A stretch of DNA of 6,711 nt from Deinococcus sp. Lineage in GTDB: Bacteria; Deinococcota; Deinococci; Deinococcales; Deinococcaceae. A program made the position numbers and the translations under genes. Below, piece after piece: positions 1 through 6,711 of this stretch (positions are counted from its first letter, which is position 1; each line of letters opens with the position of its first letter). The DNA lies in contig JAUNHF010000099.1 of assembly GCA_030524065.1 (NCBI GenBank), positions 1 to 6,711 on the forward strand, read 5' to 3'. The notes under the pieces are model-generated. The model was not told where the DNA came from, did no database searches, and saw only the letters and a program-made list of their open reading frames with translations.

Positions 1-1686
1 CTGCATGGCTTCTTCGATGCCCTTCTGTGCAGGAGCGATGTACTCCTTGGGCACGGTGCCGCCCACCACAGCGTTCTCGAACACGAAGCCTTCGCCGGGC
101 TGCAGGGGCTCGGCCTTGATCTTCACGTGACCGTACTGACCACGGCCACCCGACTGACGGGCGAACTTGGAGTCCACGTCCACAGCCTTGGTGATGGTTT
201 CACGGTAGGCCACTTGGGGTGCACCCACGTTGGCTTCCACTTTGAACTCGCGCTTAAGGCGGTCCACCAAGATTTCCAGGTGCAGCTCGCCCATGCCGGC
301 GATGGTGGTCTGACCACTTTCGGCGTCGGTTTCCACACGGAAGGTGGGGTCTTCCTCGGCCAGCTTGCTCAGGCCCAGGCCCATCTTTTCCTGGTCGGCT
401 TTGGTCTTGGGTTCAATGGCCAGCTTGATCACGGCTTCCGGCACGTCAATGCTTTCCAGCAAGACTTCTTCGTCACCGTCACCGATCAGGGTGTTCCCAG
501 TGCCCGAGTCCTTAAGACCGATCACGGCCCCCAGCTCGCCAGCCTTCAGCACATCCACTTCCTCGCGGCTGTTGGCGTGCATCTTCAGCAGACGGCCCAC
601 GCGCTCACGCTTACCCTTGGAGGCGTTGTAGATGTAGCTGCCGGAAGTCATGGTGCCCGAGTACACGCGCACGAAGGTCAGGCGGCCCACGTAGGGGTCG
701 GCCATGATCTTGAACGCCAGCGCGGCCAGTTGGCCTTCGGGATCAGCAGGGAAGGTGCGGGTTTCGGGTTCTTCGCTTTCGTCGTCGGCCAGCACGCCCT
801 TGATGGCAGGCACTTCCAGGGGGTTAGGCAGGAAGTCCACTACAGCGTCGAGCAGCAGCTGCACGCCTTTGTTCTTCAGCGAGCTACCGCACAGCACCGG
901 GAAGATCTGCTTGTTGACCGTGCCCTGACGCAGGGCGGCCACCAGCTGCTCCTCGCTCGGCTCTTCGCCTTCGAGGTACATCATCATCAGCTCTTCGTCC
1001 ACCTCGGCGGCGGCTTCAATCAGCTGAGCGCGCATCTCTTCGACCTTTTCGCTGTATTCAGCCGGTACGTCTTCCTCGCGGATATCGGTGCCCAGGTCGT
1101 TGGTGTAGAAGTAAGCGCGGCGGCGAATCACATCAATGATGCCCTGGAACTCGTTCTCAGCGCCCATCGGGTACTGCACCGGAGCAGGGATGGCGCCCAG
1201 ACGCTCTTTGATGTCACCAATCACCAGCTCGAAGCTGGCCCCGGTCTTGTCCATCTTGTTGGCAAAGGCAATGCGGGGCACGCCGTAACGGTCGGCCTGA
1301 CGCCACACGGTCTCGCTCTGAGGCTCCACACCCTGCGAGGCGTCGAACACAGCCACAGCGCCGTCCAGCACACGCATAGAGCGCTCTACTTCAATGGTGA
1401 AGTCCACGTGTCCAGGGGTGTCAATGATGTTGATGGTATAGACATCGTCAGTGCCGGAGCGGGTCCACTGGGCTGTGGTCGCTGCGGCCGTGATGGTAAT
1501 ACCGCGCTCGCGCTCTTGCTCCATCCAGTCCATCTGCGAAGCACCTTCGTGGGTTTCACCGATCTGGTGAATACGTCCGGTGTAGTACAGGATGCGTTCG
1601 GTGGTGGTGGTCTTGCCGGCGTCAATGTGCGCGGCAATTCCGATGTTGCGGAAGTTCTGCAGGTAGTTCTGGGCTTTGGTGGTCAT
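1..1686 (-). CDS. fusA: Elongation factor G (partial, C-terminus outside window)
   Basis: EF-G is the cytoplasmic GTPase that drives ribosomal translocation and, with RRF, ribosome recycling. The frame runs open from ATG at 1686 to the window edge, giving 562 residues of the roughly 690-700 usual for the family, so the end of domain IV and domain V are missing. The GTPase motifs are visible: P-loop AHIDAGKT at residues 19-26, switch I RGITI at 61-65, DTPGH at 89-93 with the catalytic histidine H93, NKMD at 143-146, and the [11 protein letters not shown] segment that closes the G domain. Domain IV begins with the conserved GGRGQYGHV at 513-521. The start is supported by homology (the N-terminus ends in [12 protein letters not shown] at the normal distance) and by a GAGGGAG Shine-Dalgarno at 1690-1696. 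It is the third gene of a str-type cluster after rpsL and rpsG. An apparent terminator and a hairpin precede it, so its expression may be partly uncoupled from the ribosomal proteins. No key residue is missing. Confidence 0.98.
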   Translation of the reverse strand, partial: MTTKAQNYLQNFRNIGIAAHIDAGKTTTTERILYYTGRIHQIGETHEGASQMDWMEQERERGITITAAATTAQWTRSGTDDVYTINIIDTPGHVDFTIEVERSMRVLDGAVAVFDASQGVEPQSETVWRQADRYGVPRIAFANKMDKTGASFELVIGDIKERLGAIPAPVQYPMGAENEFQGIIDVIRRRAYFYTNDLGTDIREEDVPAEYSEKVEEMRAQLIEAAAEVDEELMMMYLEGEEPSEEQLVAALRQGTVNKQIFPVLCGSSLKNKGVQLLLDAVVDFLPNPLEVPAIKGVLADDESEEPETRTFPADPEGQLAALAFKIMADPYVGRLTFVRVYSGTMTSGSYIYNASKGKRERVGRLLKMHANSREEVDVLKAGELGAVIGLKDSGTGNTLIGDGDEEVLLESIDVPEAVIKLAIEPKTKADQEKMGLGLSKLAEEDPTFRVETDAESGQTTIAGMGELHLEILVDRLKREFKVEANVGAPQVAYRETITKAVDVDSKFARQSGGRGQYGHVKIKAEPLQPGEGFVFENAVVGGTVPKEYIAPAQKGIEEAMQ

Positions 1687-1689
1687 AGA

Positions 1690-1696
1690 CTCCCTC
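1690..1696 (-). promoter_or_regulatory. Shine-Dalgarno of fusA
   Basis: On the minus strand GAGGGAG lies just before the fusA ATG at 1686. Its GAGG core leaves 6 bases to the start codon. The match to the anti-Shine-Dalgarno is moderate, weaker than that of rpsG. It lies 6 bases downstream of a strong hairpin (1703-1735). Confidence 0.6.
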
Positions 1697-1702
1697 ATCT
1701 TG

Positions 1703-1735
1703 GCAGCGGGGCGTGAGCTGTGTGTCACGCGCTGC
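1703..1735 (-). other. Hairpin in the fusA 5' leader
   Basis: The two arms GCAGC and GCGTGA (minus strand) pair perfectly with TCACGC and GCTGC. This gives an 11-bp stem interrupted only by a CCC bulge on the 3' arm, with an 8-nt loop. No U-run follows, so it is not an intrinsic terminator. It lies between the apparent rpsG-fusA terminator and the fusA Shine-Dalgarno, where it could protect the 5' end of a fusA transcript or affect initiation. The structure is seen in the sequence; any function is inferred. Confidence 0.55.
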
Positions 1736-1760
1736 ACGTTGAAGTAACGGATATTCCTCT

Positions 1761-1808
1761 AAAAAAGGCGAAGGGGTCAGGGTCACAGTGGACCGACTTC
1801 CCTCGCCT
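1761..1808 (-). terminator. Rho-independent terminator or attenuator between rpsG and fusA
   Basis: Read on the minus strand, 14 bases after the rpsG stop, AGGCGA-GGG pairs with CCC-T-TCGCCT. Inside this, GTC-GGTC pairs with GACC-CT-GAC around a 6-nt CACTGT loop. The total is about 16 bp with small bulges, and a run of six Ts (1761-1766) follows directly, the first of which pairs with the base of the stem. This is the classic intrinsic terminator shape, in an unusual place inside the str gene cluster. The loop CACTGT is the exact complement of ACAGTG at 1809-1814, immediately 5' of the stem, so an alternative fold is possible. It probably gives partial termination that lowers or conditions fusA expression. 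Confidence 0.75.
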
Positions 1809-1821
1809 CACTGTAGGGAAA

Positions 1822-2298
<477 letters not shown>

Positions 2299-2306
2299 TA
2301 AACATT

Positions 2307-2313
2307 CCTCCTT
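2307..2313 (-). promoter_or_regulatory. Strong Shine-Dalgarno of rpsG
   Basis: AAGGAGG on the minus strand is a full anti-Shine-Dalgarno match, 8 bases before the rpsG ATG. It confirms this start and suggests high, independent initiation rather than dependence on coupling to rpsL, which ends far upstream. Confidence 0.85.
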
Positions 2314-2363
2314 AGGAAGAGTAGGGACTAGGTTGGGGCCGGGAGGTGGGCCGCGCTGCGTAA

Positions 2364-2380
2364 GGCCTGAAACTCAGGCC
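2364..2380 (-). other. Perfect hairpin in the rpsL-rpsG gap
   Basis: GGCCTGA and TCAGGCC form a perfect 7-bp stem around a 3-nt loop, in the middle of the 184-base gap and about 50 bases upstream of the rpsG Shine-Dalgarno. The downstream bases are TTACGC, with no U-run, so it is not a terminator. In E. coli the corresponding gap carries the S7 target site, so a regulatory or RNA-processing role is possible, but the sequence does not show one. Confidence 0.5.
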
Positions 2381-2435
2381 AGACCGTCCAAGTAGCCAGT
2401 TCAATGACACGGCTTCTGGGGCACCACGGCAAGGG

Positions 2436-2471
2436 GCCCAGGCGTCACGCAGTTCTTGGCGCGGCCTGGGC
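2436..2471 (-). other. Inverted repeat just after the rpsL stop
   Basis: GCCCAGGC and GCCTGGGC are perfect 8-bp inverted arms separated by 20 bases. The repeat begins 11 bases after the rpsL stop codon. The spacer is GC-rich and could fold further. There is no T-run after the 3' arm, so transcription should continue into rpsG. It may stabilise the rpsL 3' end or act as an RNA-protein or processing site. Apart from this repeat and the hairpin at 2364-2380, I see no gene or clear promoter in the 2299-2482 gap. Confidence 0.45.
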
Positions 2472-2482
2472 GGTTCCCGGAA

Positions 2483-2866
2483 TTACTTGGCAGCCGCTTT
2501 GGGCTTCTTGGTGCCGTACTTGCTGCGGGCCTGGTTACGGTCCTTGACGCCCTGGGTATCCAGCGCACCACGCACGATGTGATAACGCACACCGGGAAGG
2601 TCCTTGACACGTCCGCCGCGAATCAGCACCACGGAGTGCTCCTGCAGGTTGTGGCCTTCACCGGGGATGTAGGCGGTCACTTCGTAGCCGCTGCTCAGGC
2701 GCACACGGGCAATCTTACGCATGGCCGAGTTGGGCTTCTTGGGGGTGGTGGTCTTGACCACGGTGCACACGCCACGGCGGAAGGGGCTTCCCTTCAGAGC
2801 GGGCACTTTGGTTTTCTTGGCAACGGTCTTACGACCCTTACGGACAAGCTGCTGTACAGTTGGCAG
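2483..2866 (-). CDS. rpsL: 30S ribosomal protein S12, CTG start codon
   Basis: S12 lies at the 30S decoding centre and controls the accuracy of tRNA selection. The 127-residue product reads (M)[13 protein letters not shown] and contains [11 protein letters not shown] (41-51), [17 protein letters not shown] (69-85), [11 protein letters not shown] (86-96) and the KYGTKKPK tail. K43 and K88, the main streptomycin-resistance positions, are wild type, and D89 is the usual RimO methylthiolation site. I chose the CTG at 2866-2864 as the start. It aligns with the MPT or MAT N-terminus of other S12 proteins and has AGGAG 8 bases upstream. The upstream GTG codons (2875, 2905) would add 3 or 13 residues absent from the family. 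The GTG at 2875 abuts the Shine-Dalgarno, and the one at 2905 has no properly spaced one. N-terminal proteomics in Deinococcus deserti has reported CTG initiation of RpsL. This is the first gene of the str cluster. Confidence 0.95.
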   Translation of the reverse strand: MPTVQQLVRKGRKTVAKKTKVPALKGSPFRRGVCTVVKTTTPKKPNSAMRKIARVRLSSGYEVTAYIPGEGHNLQEHSVVLIRGGRVKDLPGVRYHIVRGALDTQGVKDRNQARSKYGTKKPKAAAK

Positions 2867-2874
2867 GTCAATCA

Positions 2875-2879
2875 CTCCT
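2875..2879 (-). promoter_or_regulatory. Shine-Dalgarno that fixes the rpsL CTG start
   Basis: AGGAG, within AGATAGGAGTGATT on the minus strand, stands exactly 8 bases before the CTG at 2866. It directly abuts the in-frame GTG at 2875, so it cannot serve that codon. No ATG lies at a workable distance in this frame. The placement is the main local evidence for the CTG start. Confidence 0.8.
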
Positions 2880-2912
2880 ATCTGGGGCTGGGAATATGCC
2901 GTCACCCTCGTG

Positions 2913-2935
2913 GGGTAGGCCGCTGCGGCCCGCCC
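2913..2935 (-). other. GC hairpin in the rpsL leader
   Basis: The minus-strand leader holds GGGCCGCAGCGGCC, a near-palindrome with a GGCC/GGCC stem, flanked by GGG and CCC that pair across a 2x2 internal loop. It lies about 35 bases upstream of the rpsL Shine-Dalgarno. No U-run follows. It could be part of an autoregulatory leader; this is inference only. Confidence 0.4.
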
Positions 2936-2971
2936 TTCCTGTCAGCATCAGGTGAGTGGTGTGGCTGCCGA

Positions 2972-3005
2972 AACCGTGGACAGAGCAACCCGTCTGGTCC
3001 AGGTT
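2972..3005 (-). other. Bulged hairpin at the inferred 5' end of the str mRNA
   Basis: On the minus strand AACC-TGGAC-C-AGA pairs with TCT-GTCCA-C-GGTT. This is a 12-bp stem with one single-base bulge on each arm and an 8-nt loop. It begins about 4 bases after the transcription start predicted from the promoter at 3016-3045, so it would cap the transcript. A 5' hairpin of this kind commonly stabilises mRNA. No T-run follows, so it is not a terminator. Confidence 0.5.
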
Positions 3006-3015
3006 CAACCGAAGC

Positions 3016-3045
3016 AGTTTAGCGCTTTACTGGCGCATGAATCAA
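3016..3045 (-). promoter_or_regulatory. Candidate sigma-70-type promoter for rpsL-rpsG-fusA
   Basis: Reading the minus strand, TTGATT (3040-3045) and TAAACT (3016-3021) are separated by 18 bases. Each matches four of six consensus bases. The start would fall near 3009, giving a leader of about 143 nt before the rpsL CTG. It is the best match I found in the 288-base spacer, and the leader hairpin starts right after the predicted +1, but the match alone is modest. Confidence 0.45.
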
Positions 3046-3110
3046 GACTGGGGTCAAGCGCTGGGGATAGCGGCAAGGGTGCTTGCTGGCATTCGCACTG
3101 CTCCTACCCT

Positions 3111-3127
3111 GCGGCTCAGTCAGCCGC
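3111..3127 (-). other. Hairpin downstream of the ABC exporter, no U-run
   Basis: GCGGCT and AGCCGC form a perfect 6-bp stem with a 5-nt loop, 27 bases after the stop of the downstream exporter gene. The bases that follow are AGGGTAGG, so this lacks the U-run of an intrinsic terminator. It may mark a 3' end made by processing or Rho, or may simply be passed by polymerase running on into the str cluster. Confidence 0.35.
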
Positions 3128-3154
3128 CTCCCCCACTTGACCCGGTTCTCCCGC

Positions 3155-5020
3155 TCAGCCCAGCCGGCGCTGCCCGGCGTACTGCAATTGCTGAAGCCGC
3201 GAGTAATACCCGCCCTGGGCGAGCAGTTCGCGGTGGCTGCCCTGCTCCACAATGCGGCCCCGGCGCATCACCACAATGCGGTCACAGCCCTCGATGGTGC
3301 TCAGGCGGTGCGCGATGATGATAGAAGTGCGCCCCTGCATCACCCGCTCCAGTGCGGCCTGGATCCGCAGCTCAGTTTCGGTGTCCACATTGGCGGTCGC
3401 CTCGTCCAGCACCAGGATGATGTCGGGATTTTGCAGCAGTGCGCGCGCAAAAGCCAGCAGCTGCTTTTGGCCGGTGCTCAGCCCAGCGCCGCGTTCACGC
3501 ACCTCGGTCTGATACCCCTGCGGCAAGCTCATGACATAGTCGTGGACACCCACATAGCGGCAGGCTTCTTCAATCTGCGCCTGGGTCACGTCCGGGTTGC
3601 CCAGTGAAAGGTTGGACGCGATGGTCCCGGCGAACAGGAATACGTCCTGCAATACCACCCCCACATGGCGGCGCAGGTCGTGCTGCTTGAGGTCGCGCAC
3701 ATCGTGGCCGTCTACCTTTACTGCTCCGCGCTGCACGTCATAAAAGCGGCTGACCAGAGCAGTCACGCTGGTCTTGCCGGCTCCGGTGGCCCCCACCAGC
3801 GCCACGCTTTCGCCGGGCTGAATGTGCAGGTCTACCCCGCGCAGAATCCAGCGGGGGTCATCGTCGGGCGTGTCGGCAGTTACGTCCGAATCGTAGGCGA
3901 ACCAGACATGGTCCAGCTCCACCCGGCCTTCCAGCTGGCCCAGCGCGGCGGCACCCGGCCGGTCCGTGATCTCCTCCTCTTCATCCAGCACCTCAAAGAT
4001 GCGTTCGCTGGACGCCATCGCCGCTTGCAGGTTGTTGAACACATCGGCCAGGTCCTGAATCGGCTGGAAAAGCTGCTGGGTGAACTGCACAAAGGCGAAA
4101 ATGGTGCCCACCGTGACGCCCGCGGCGACTCCAGCCGCCTGGTCTTGCAGCAAAAAGCGAGCGGCGAAATACACCACCAATGCCACCGCCAGTTGCCCCA
4201 GCAAGGCCACCGTGGGCATAAACAGCGAGAACCACTGCACCGAGTTGGTGTGGGCCGCCAGGAGGCTGCGGTTGGCATGGTCAAAGTCCAGCGCCGAGCG
4301 GCTTTCGCGCCCGAACAGTTGCACCGTCATGGCGCCGGAGATGTTCTCGTTCAGCTGGGTGTTGACCACCGCCTGTTCCAGCCGGGTGCGGCGAAAGGCC
4401 TCGCGCATCTTGCCACGGAAAAAGTTGGTGGCCCAGTACATCAGCGGCAGCACCGTAAAGCTGATCAGGCTCAGCCGCCAGTCCACGCGCAGCATGATCC
4501 ACACATAGGTGATGATCAGAAACACCGAGTTGATCAGGCTGACCAGCCCGCCGGTGATGAATTGGTTGATGGCGTCCACATCGCTGGTCACGCGGGTAAT
4601 CAGGCGGCCCACCGGGTTGCGGTCAAAGTACGACAGCTGCAACCGCTGCAACTTGCCGAAGACGTCGGCGCGGATATCGCGCAGCACGTTCTGCCCCAGG
4701 TAACCGATAGCCAGCGTGGAAGCGTACTGCACCGCGAAGTCCAGCAGCCGCAGCCCCATGTAGCCCAGCGCCACCGTCAGCAGTCCCTGGTACAGCGCCT
4801 GCGTGTCCTGGCTCCGGTCATGCTCGAAAGGCACCAGATAAGCGTCAATGGCGTGCTTCTGAATCAGGGCGAACTGGGGCTGAATCAGCGAATGGGCCAG
4901 CGTCAGCACCACGGCCCCCAGGGCCAGCGCGCCGTAGGGCCCCACATAGCGCAGGATGCGGCGCACCAGATTGATGTCCAGGTCCTGGGTATCAGGCTTG
5001 AGCTGTTCGGGGCGGGTCAT
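3155..5020 (-). CDS. ABC exporter half-transporter, subunit with the catalytic Glu
   Basis: A 621-residue fusion of a six-helix exporter membrane domain (about 20-320) and an ATPase domain (about 365-610), placed in the inner membrane. The ATPase shows A-loop Y376, Walker A GATGAGKT (410-417), Q-loop Q458, TEVRERG before the signature LSTGQ (514-518), Walker B ILVLDE with catalytic E540, D-loop ANVD, and H-loop H571. The signature has T where LSGGQ has its first G. As this signature faces the degenerate site of the partner subunit, the two changes fit a heterodimeric exporter of the TM288 or YheH type. An acidic insert (377-390, [14 protein letters not shown]) lengthens the loop after the A-loop. 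The ATG overlaps the upstream gene's TGA (ATGA) and has AGGAGG 6 bases before it, so the two are translationally coupled. The substrate is unknown; lipids or drugs are typical of the family. Confidence 0.93.
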   Translation of the reverse strand: MTRPEQLKPDTQDLDINLVRRILRYVGPYGALALGAVVLTLAHSLIQPQFALIQKHAIDAYLVPFEHDRSQDTQALYQGLLTVALGYMGLRLLDFAVQYASTLAIGYLGQNVLRDIRADVFGKLQRLQLSYFDRNPVGRLITRVTSDVDAINQFITGGLVSLINSVFLIITYVWIMLRVDWRLSLISFTVLPLMYWATNFFRGKMREAFRRTRLEQAVVNTQLNENISGAMTVQLFGRESRSALDFDHANRSLLAAHTNSVQWFSLFMPTVALLGQLAVALVVYFAARFLLQDQAAGVAAGVTVGTIFAFVQFTQQLFQPIQDLADVFNNLQAAMASSERIFEVLDEEEEITDRPGAAALGQLEGRVELDHVWFAYDSDVTADTPDDDPRWILRGVDLHIQPGESVALVGATGAGKTSVTALVSRFYDVQRGAVKVDGHDVRDLKQHDLRRHVGVVLQDVFLFAGTIASNLSLGNPDVTQAQIEEACRYVGVHDYVMSLPQGYQTEVRERGAGLSTGQKQLLAFARALLQNPDIILVLDEATANVDTETELRIQAALERVMQGRTSIIIAHRLSTIEGCDRIVVMRRGRIVEQGSHRELLAQGGYYSRLQQLQYAGQRRLG

Positions 5021-6711
5021 GCGGTTCCTCCTGCGGGCATGGGGGCGCCCAGTGTCCCGGCGCCCTCGTCTTCACCTTCTACAGTGCTGCTCAGGCTTTG
5101 CAGGCGGTCCAGCTCGGCGTAGTGGCCGCCCAGGGCCAGCAGTTCCTCATGGCTGCCCTGCTCGACCAGTCGGCCCTCTTCCAGAACGGCGATGGTGTCT
5201 GCGTGGCGCAGGGTGCTGATGCGGTGGGCAATCAGAATCACGGTGCGGCCCCGGCTGACTTCCCGCAGACCCTCAATAATGCGCCGCTCGGTTTCAGTGT
5301 CCACGGCACTAAGGCTGTCATCCAAAATCAGCACCCGTGGCTCACGGGCAATTGCGCGGGCAATCGCGGTACGCTGCCGCTGCCCACCGCTCAGGGTCAC
5401 ACCCCGCTCACCCAGCAACGTGGCGTAGCCCTGCGGGAAATGCTCCACGTCACCGGCCAGCCCGGCCAGCTCGGCGGCCCGCTGCACCCGGCCAGGCTCA
5501 GGGCGCTGCGGAATCAGCGGCGGCTCGGGCACCTCAAGCACGCTGACCCCCGTAGGAATAGCCGGCAAGTCCTCGCGCTCCATGCCGAAGGTGATGTTGT
5601 TGGCCAGGGTATCGCTAAACAGGAAAGGCTCCTGAGGCACCACCCCGATGGCCTCACGCAGTTGCCGGGTCGGAATGGACCGCAGGTCGCGGCCATCCAG
5701 CTCCACCCGGCCCTCGCTGGGGTCGGCCAGCCGGGTCAGCAGGTTCGCCAGACTGGTCTTGCCACTGCCGGTAGGCCCAGTCATGCCCAGAAACGTCCCC
5801 GCAGGAATGTGCAGGTTGATATCCCGCAGCACCTCGGCGTCGCCGTAGCGCAAGGTCACGTTCTTCAGGTCTACCTCGCCGCGCAGAGGTTGAGGGGCCG
5901 AGGCTTCATCCGGTACGCGGGCCACTTCCAGGCGGGCATCAAACAGTTCCACCAGCCGGCGCCACGAGGCCAGGCCGCGCTGGGTCACCGAAGTGATCCA
6001 ACCTGCCATCAGCATCGGCCAGGCCAAGCGGTCCAGGGTCCCCACAAACTGCACGAACATACCCACCGTAAAGTCGCCGCCCTGCAAAATCTGACGCCCA
6101 CCTACCAGCAGGACCAGTCCGAAGGCCAGCCCCAGCAGAAGCGTGGCAAAGGACCGCAGCGGCCCGTCGACCTTGGTCAGGGCGATGTTGCGGCGCAGGA
6201 GTTCCAAGTTCATGGCGCGGTAGTCGGCCAGTTCGCGTTCCTCCAGCGCGTAGCCCTTGACCACCCGCGCCCCGCTAAAGTTCTCCTGGGCTTTGGCCGC
6301 GATCACACTGTTTTGCTCCTGCACGCTGGTATGCCGTGCATGAATCATGCGGGCCAGCACATACAGCGCTCCCACGATGATCGGCAGCACTCCCACGACC
6401 ACCAGGGTCAGCTGCCAGCTGAGCGAGAACATTACCGCCAGGCTGGCCGTAAAGGACGCCGCGATATTCACGATCTGCCAGGCGCCAAAGCCCAGCAGCT
6501 CGCGTACCGAGCCCAGGTCGCCGGTCAGACGGTTCATCAGGTCGCCCGTGCGCGAGCGGTCAAAGTAAGCCTTGTCCAGCGTTTGAAGGTGGGCGAACAG
6601 GTCGCGGCGCACCTCGTACTCAATCTCACGCGAAGCCACGATGATCTGCCGGCGCATGATCAGCATCAGCGTTCCCGACACCAGCGCCGAGAGCACGATC
6701 CCCAGCGAATA
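5017..6711 (-). CDS. ABC exporter half-transporter, degenerate-site subunit (partial, N-terminus outside window)
   Basis: The frame is open to the window edge and ends at TGA 5017-5019, giving 564 residues of an exporter half-transporter. The first membrane helix and the true start lie outside. Helices and the [13 protein letters not shown] coupling region are followed by an ATPase with Walker A GPTGSGKT (fragment residues 312-319), Q-loop Q360, canonical LSGGQ (440-444), Walker B VLILDD (460-465) and H-loop H496. Asp465 stands where the catalytic Glu should be; LDDSLSAVD is typical of the degenerate subunits TM287 and YheI. Its intact LSGGQ should complete the working ATP site of the downstream partner. 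A proline-rich insert of about 28 residues (fragment 380-407) lies between the Q-loop and the signature, where most family members are shorter. The C-terminus is acidic, then rich in Gly, Ala and Pro. It is the first visible gene of a two-gene operon, likely forming a heterodimer with the next product. Confidence 0.93.
   Translation of the reverse strand, partial: YSLGIVLSALVSGTLMLIMRRQIIVASREIEYEVRRDLFAHLQTLDKAYFDRSRTGDLMNRLTGDLGSVRELLGFGAWQIVNIAASFTASLAVMFSLSWQLTLVVVGVLPIIVGALYVLARMIHARHTSVQEQNSVIAAKAQENFSGARVVKGYALEERELADYRAMNLELLRRNIALTKVDGPLRSFATLLLGLAFGLVLLVGGRQILQGGDFTVGMFVQFVGTLDRLAWPMLMAGWITSVTQRGLASWRRLVELFDARLEVARVPDEASAPQPLRGEVDLKNVTLRYGDAEVLRDINLHIPAGTFLGMTGPTGSGKTSLANLLTRLADPSEGRVELDGRDLRSIPTRQLREAIGVVPQEPFLFSDTLANNITFGMEREDLPAIPTGVSVLEVPEPPLIPQRPEPGRVQRAAELAGLAGDVEHFPQGYATLLGERGVTLSGGQRQRTAIARAIAREPRVLILDDSLSAVDTETERRIIEGLREVSRGRTVILIAHRISTLRHADTIAVLEEGRLVEQGSHEELLALGGHYAELDRLQSLSSTVEGEDEGAGTLGAPMPAGGTA
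5027..5032 (-). promoter_or_regulatory. Shine-Dalgarno of the downstream exporter gene
   Basis: AGGAGG on the minus strand lies 6 bases before the ATG at 5020, inside the last codons of the upstream exporter gene. Together with the ATGA overlap it supports coupled translation and near-equal amounts of the two half-transporters. Confidence 0.8.

Noticed and set aside
127..1716. A 529-codon plus-strand open frame opposite fusA
   Set aside because: It lies wholly antisense to a certain EF-G gene. The protein is rich in His, Val, Gly and Leu in the way produced by reading GC-biased codons on the opposite strand, and it resembles no family I know.
1745..1785. A separate fusA promoter around the terminator (GAATAT-like -10 after CTGACC)
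   Set aside because: Both boxes match the consensus poorly and overlap the hairpin and T-run. I cannot support a promoter, although one would make sense downstream of a terminator.
2867..2905. N-terminal extension of S12 from GTG at 2905
   Set aside because: The 13 extra residues ([13 protein letters not shown]) are not part of any S12 I know, and the Shine-Dalgarno for the CTG lies inside them. The start at CTG 2866 fits better.
2956..3318. Small open frames in the spacer upstream of rpsL and over the exporter's 3' end
   Set aside because: They run into the exporter gene on the opposite strand, have biased composition, and carry no recognisable motif. The spacer is better explained as promoter and leader.
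3665..5122. A 485-codon plus-strand open frame opposite the downstream exporter gene
   Set aside because: It is antisense to a gene with all ABC motifs. The translation is Gln-, His- and Arg-rich with no recognisable domain, so it is a codon-bias shadow.

Overview
The window looks like a piece of a Deinococcus-type chromosome, and all genes lie on the minus strand. Three things suggest this. The ribosomal proteins S12 and S7 and the elongation factor EF-G closely resemble the Deinococcus-Thermus forms as I remember them. S7 ends in the AHYRW tail of that group. S12 appears to start at a CTG codon, which has been reported for Deinococcaceae. The sequence is GC-rich. The species cannot be fixed from the window.

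In the direction of transcription (from 6711 down to 1), the first block is a two-gene ABC exporter. The upstream gene is cut by the window edge (5017-6711) and overlaps the next one (3155-5020) by 4 bases in an ATGA junction. Each encodes a membrane domain fused to an ATPase domain. The upstream ATPase carries Asp instead of the catalytic Glu, and the downstream one has an altered LSTGQ signature. This is the arrangement of a heterodimeric exporter with one degenerate and one working ATP site (the TM287/288 and YheI/YheH type). The substrate cannot be read from the sequence.

A 288-base spacer (2867-3154) holds a hairpin without a U-run after the exporter, a candidate promoter, and a structured leader of about 140 nt. 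Then comes the start of the str operon: rpsL (S12, 2483-2866), a 184-base gap with two hairpins, rpsG (S7, 1822-2298), a 135-base gap, and fusA (EF-G, 1-1686, its 3' end outside the window). These genes build the 30S decoding centre, the 30S head, and the translocation GTPase.

The most notable signals are non-coding or at start sites. (1) rpsL has a CTG start with a well-placed Shine-Dalgarno. (2) A strong hairpin plus T6, typical of an intrinsic terminator, sits between rpsG and fusA. Its loop is complementary to the six bases just upstream of its stem, which suggests attenuation or decoupled expression of EF-G. (3) A second hairpin lies just before the fusA ribosome binding site. (4) The inferred rpsL transcript would fold into a hairpin at its very 5' end. 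I found no mobile element, CRISPR array, tRNA or rRNA, and no wholly new multi-gene system.
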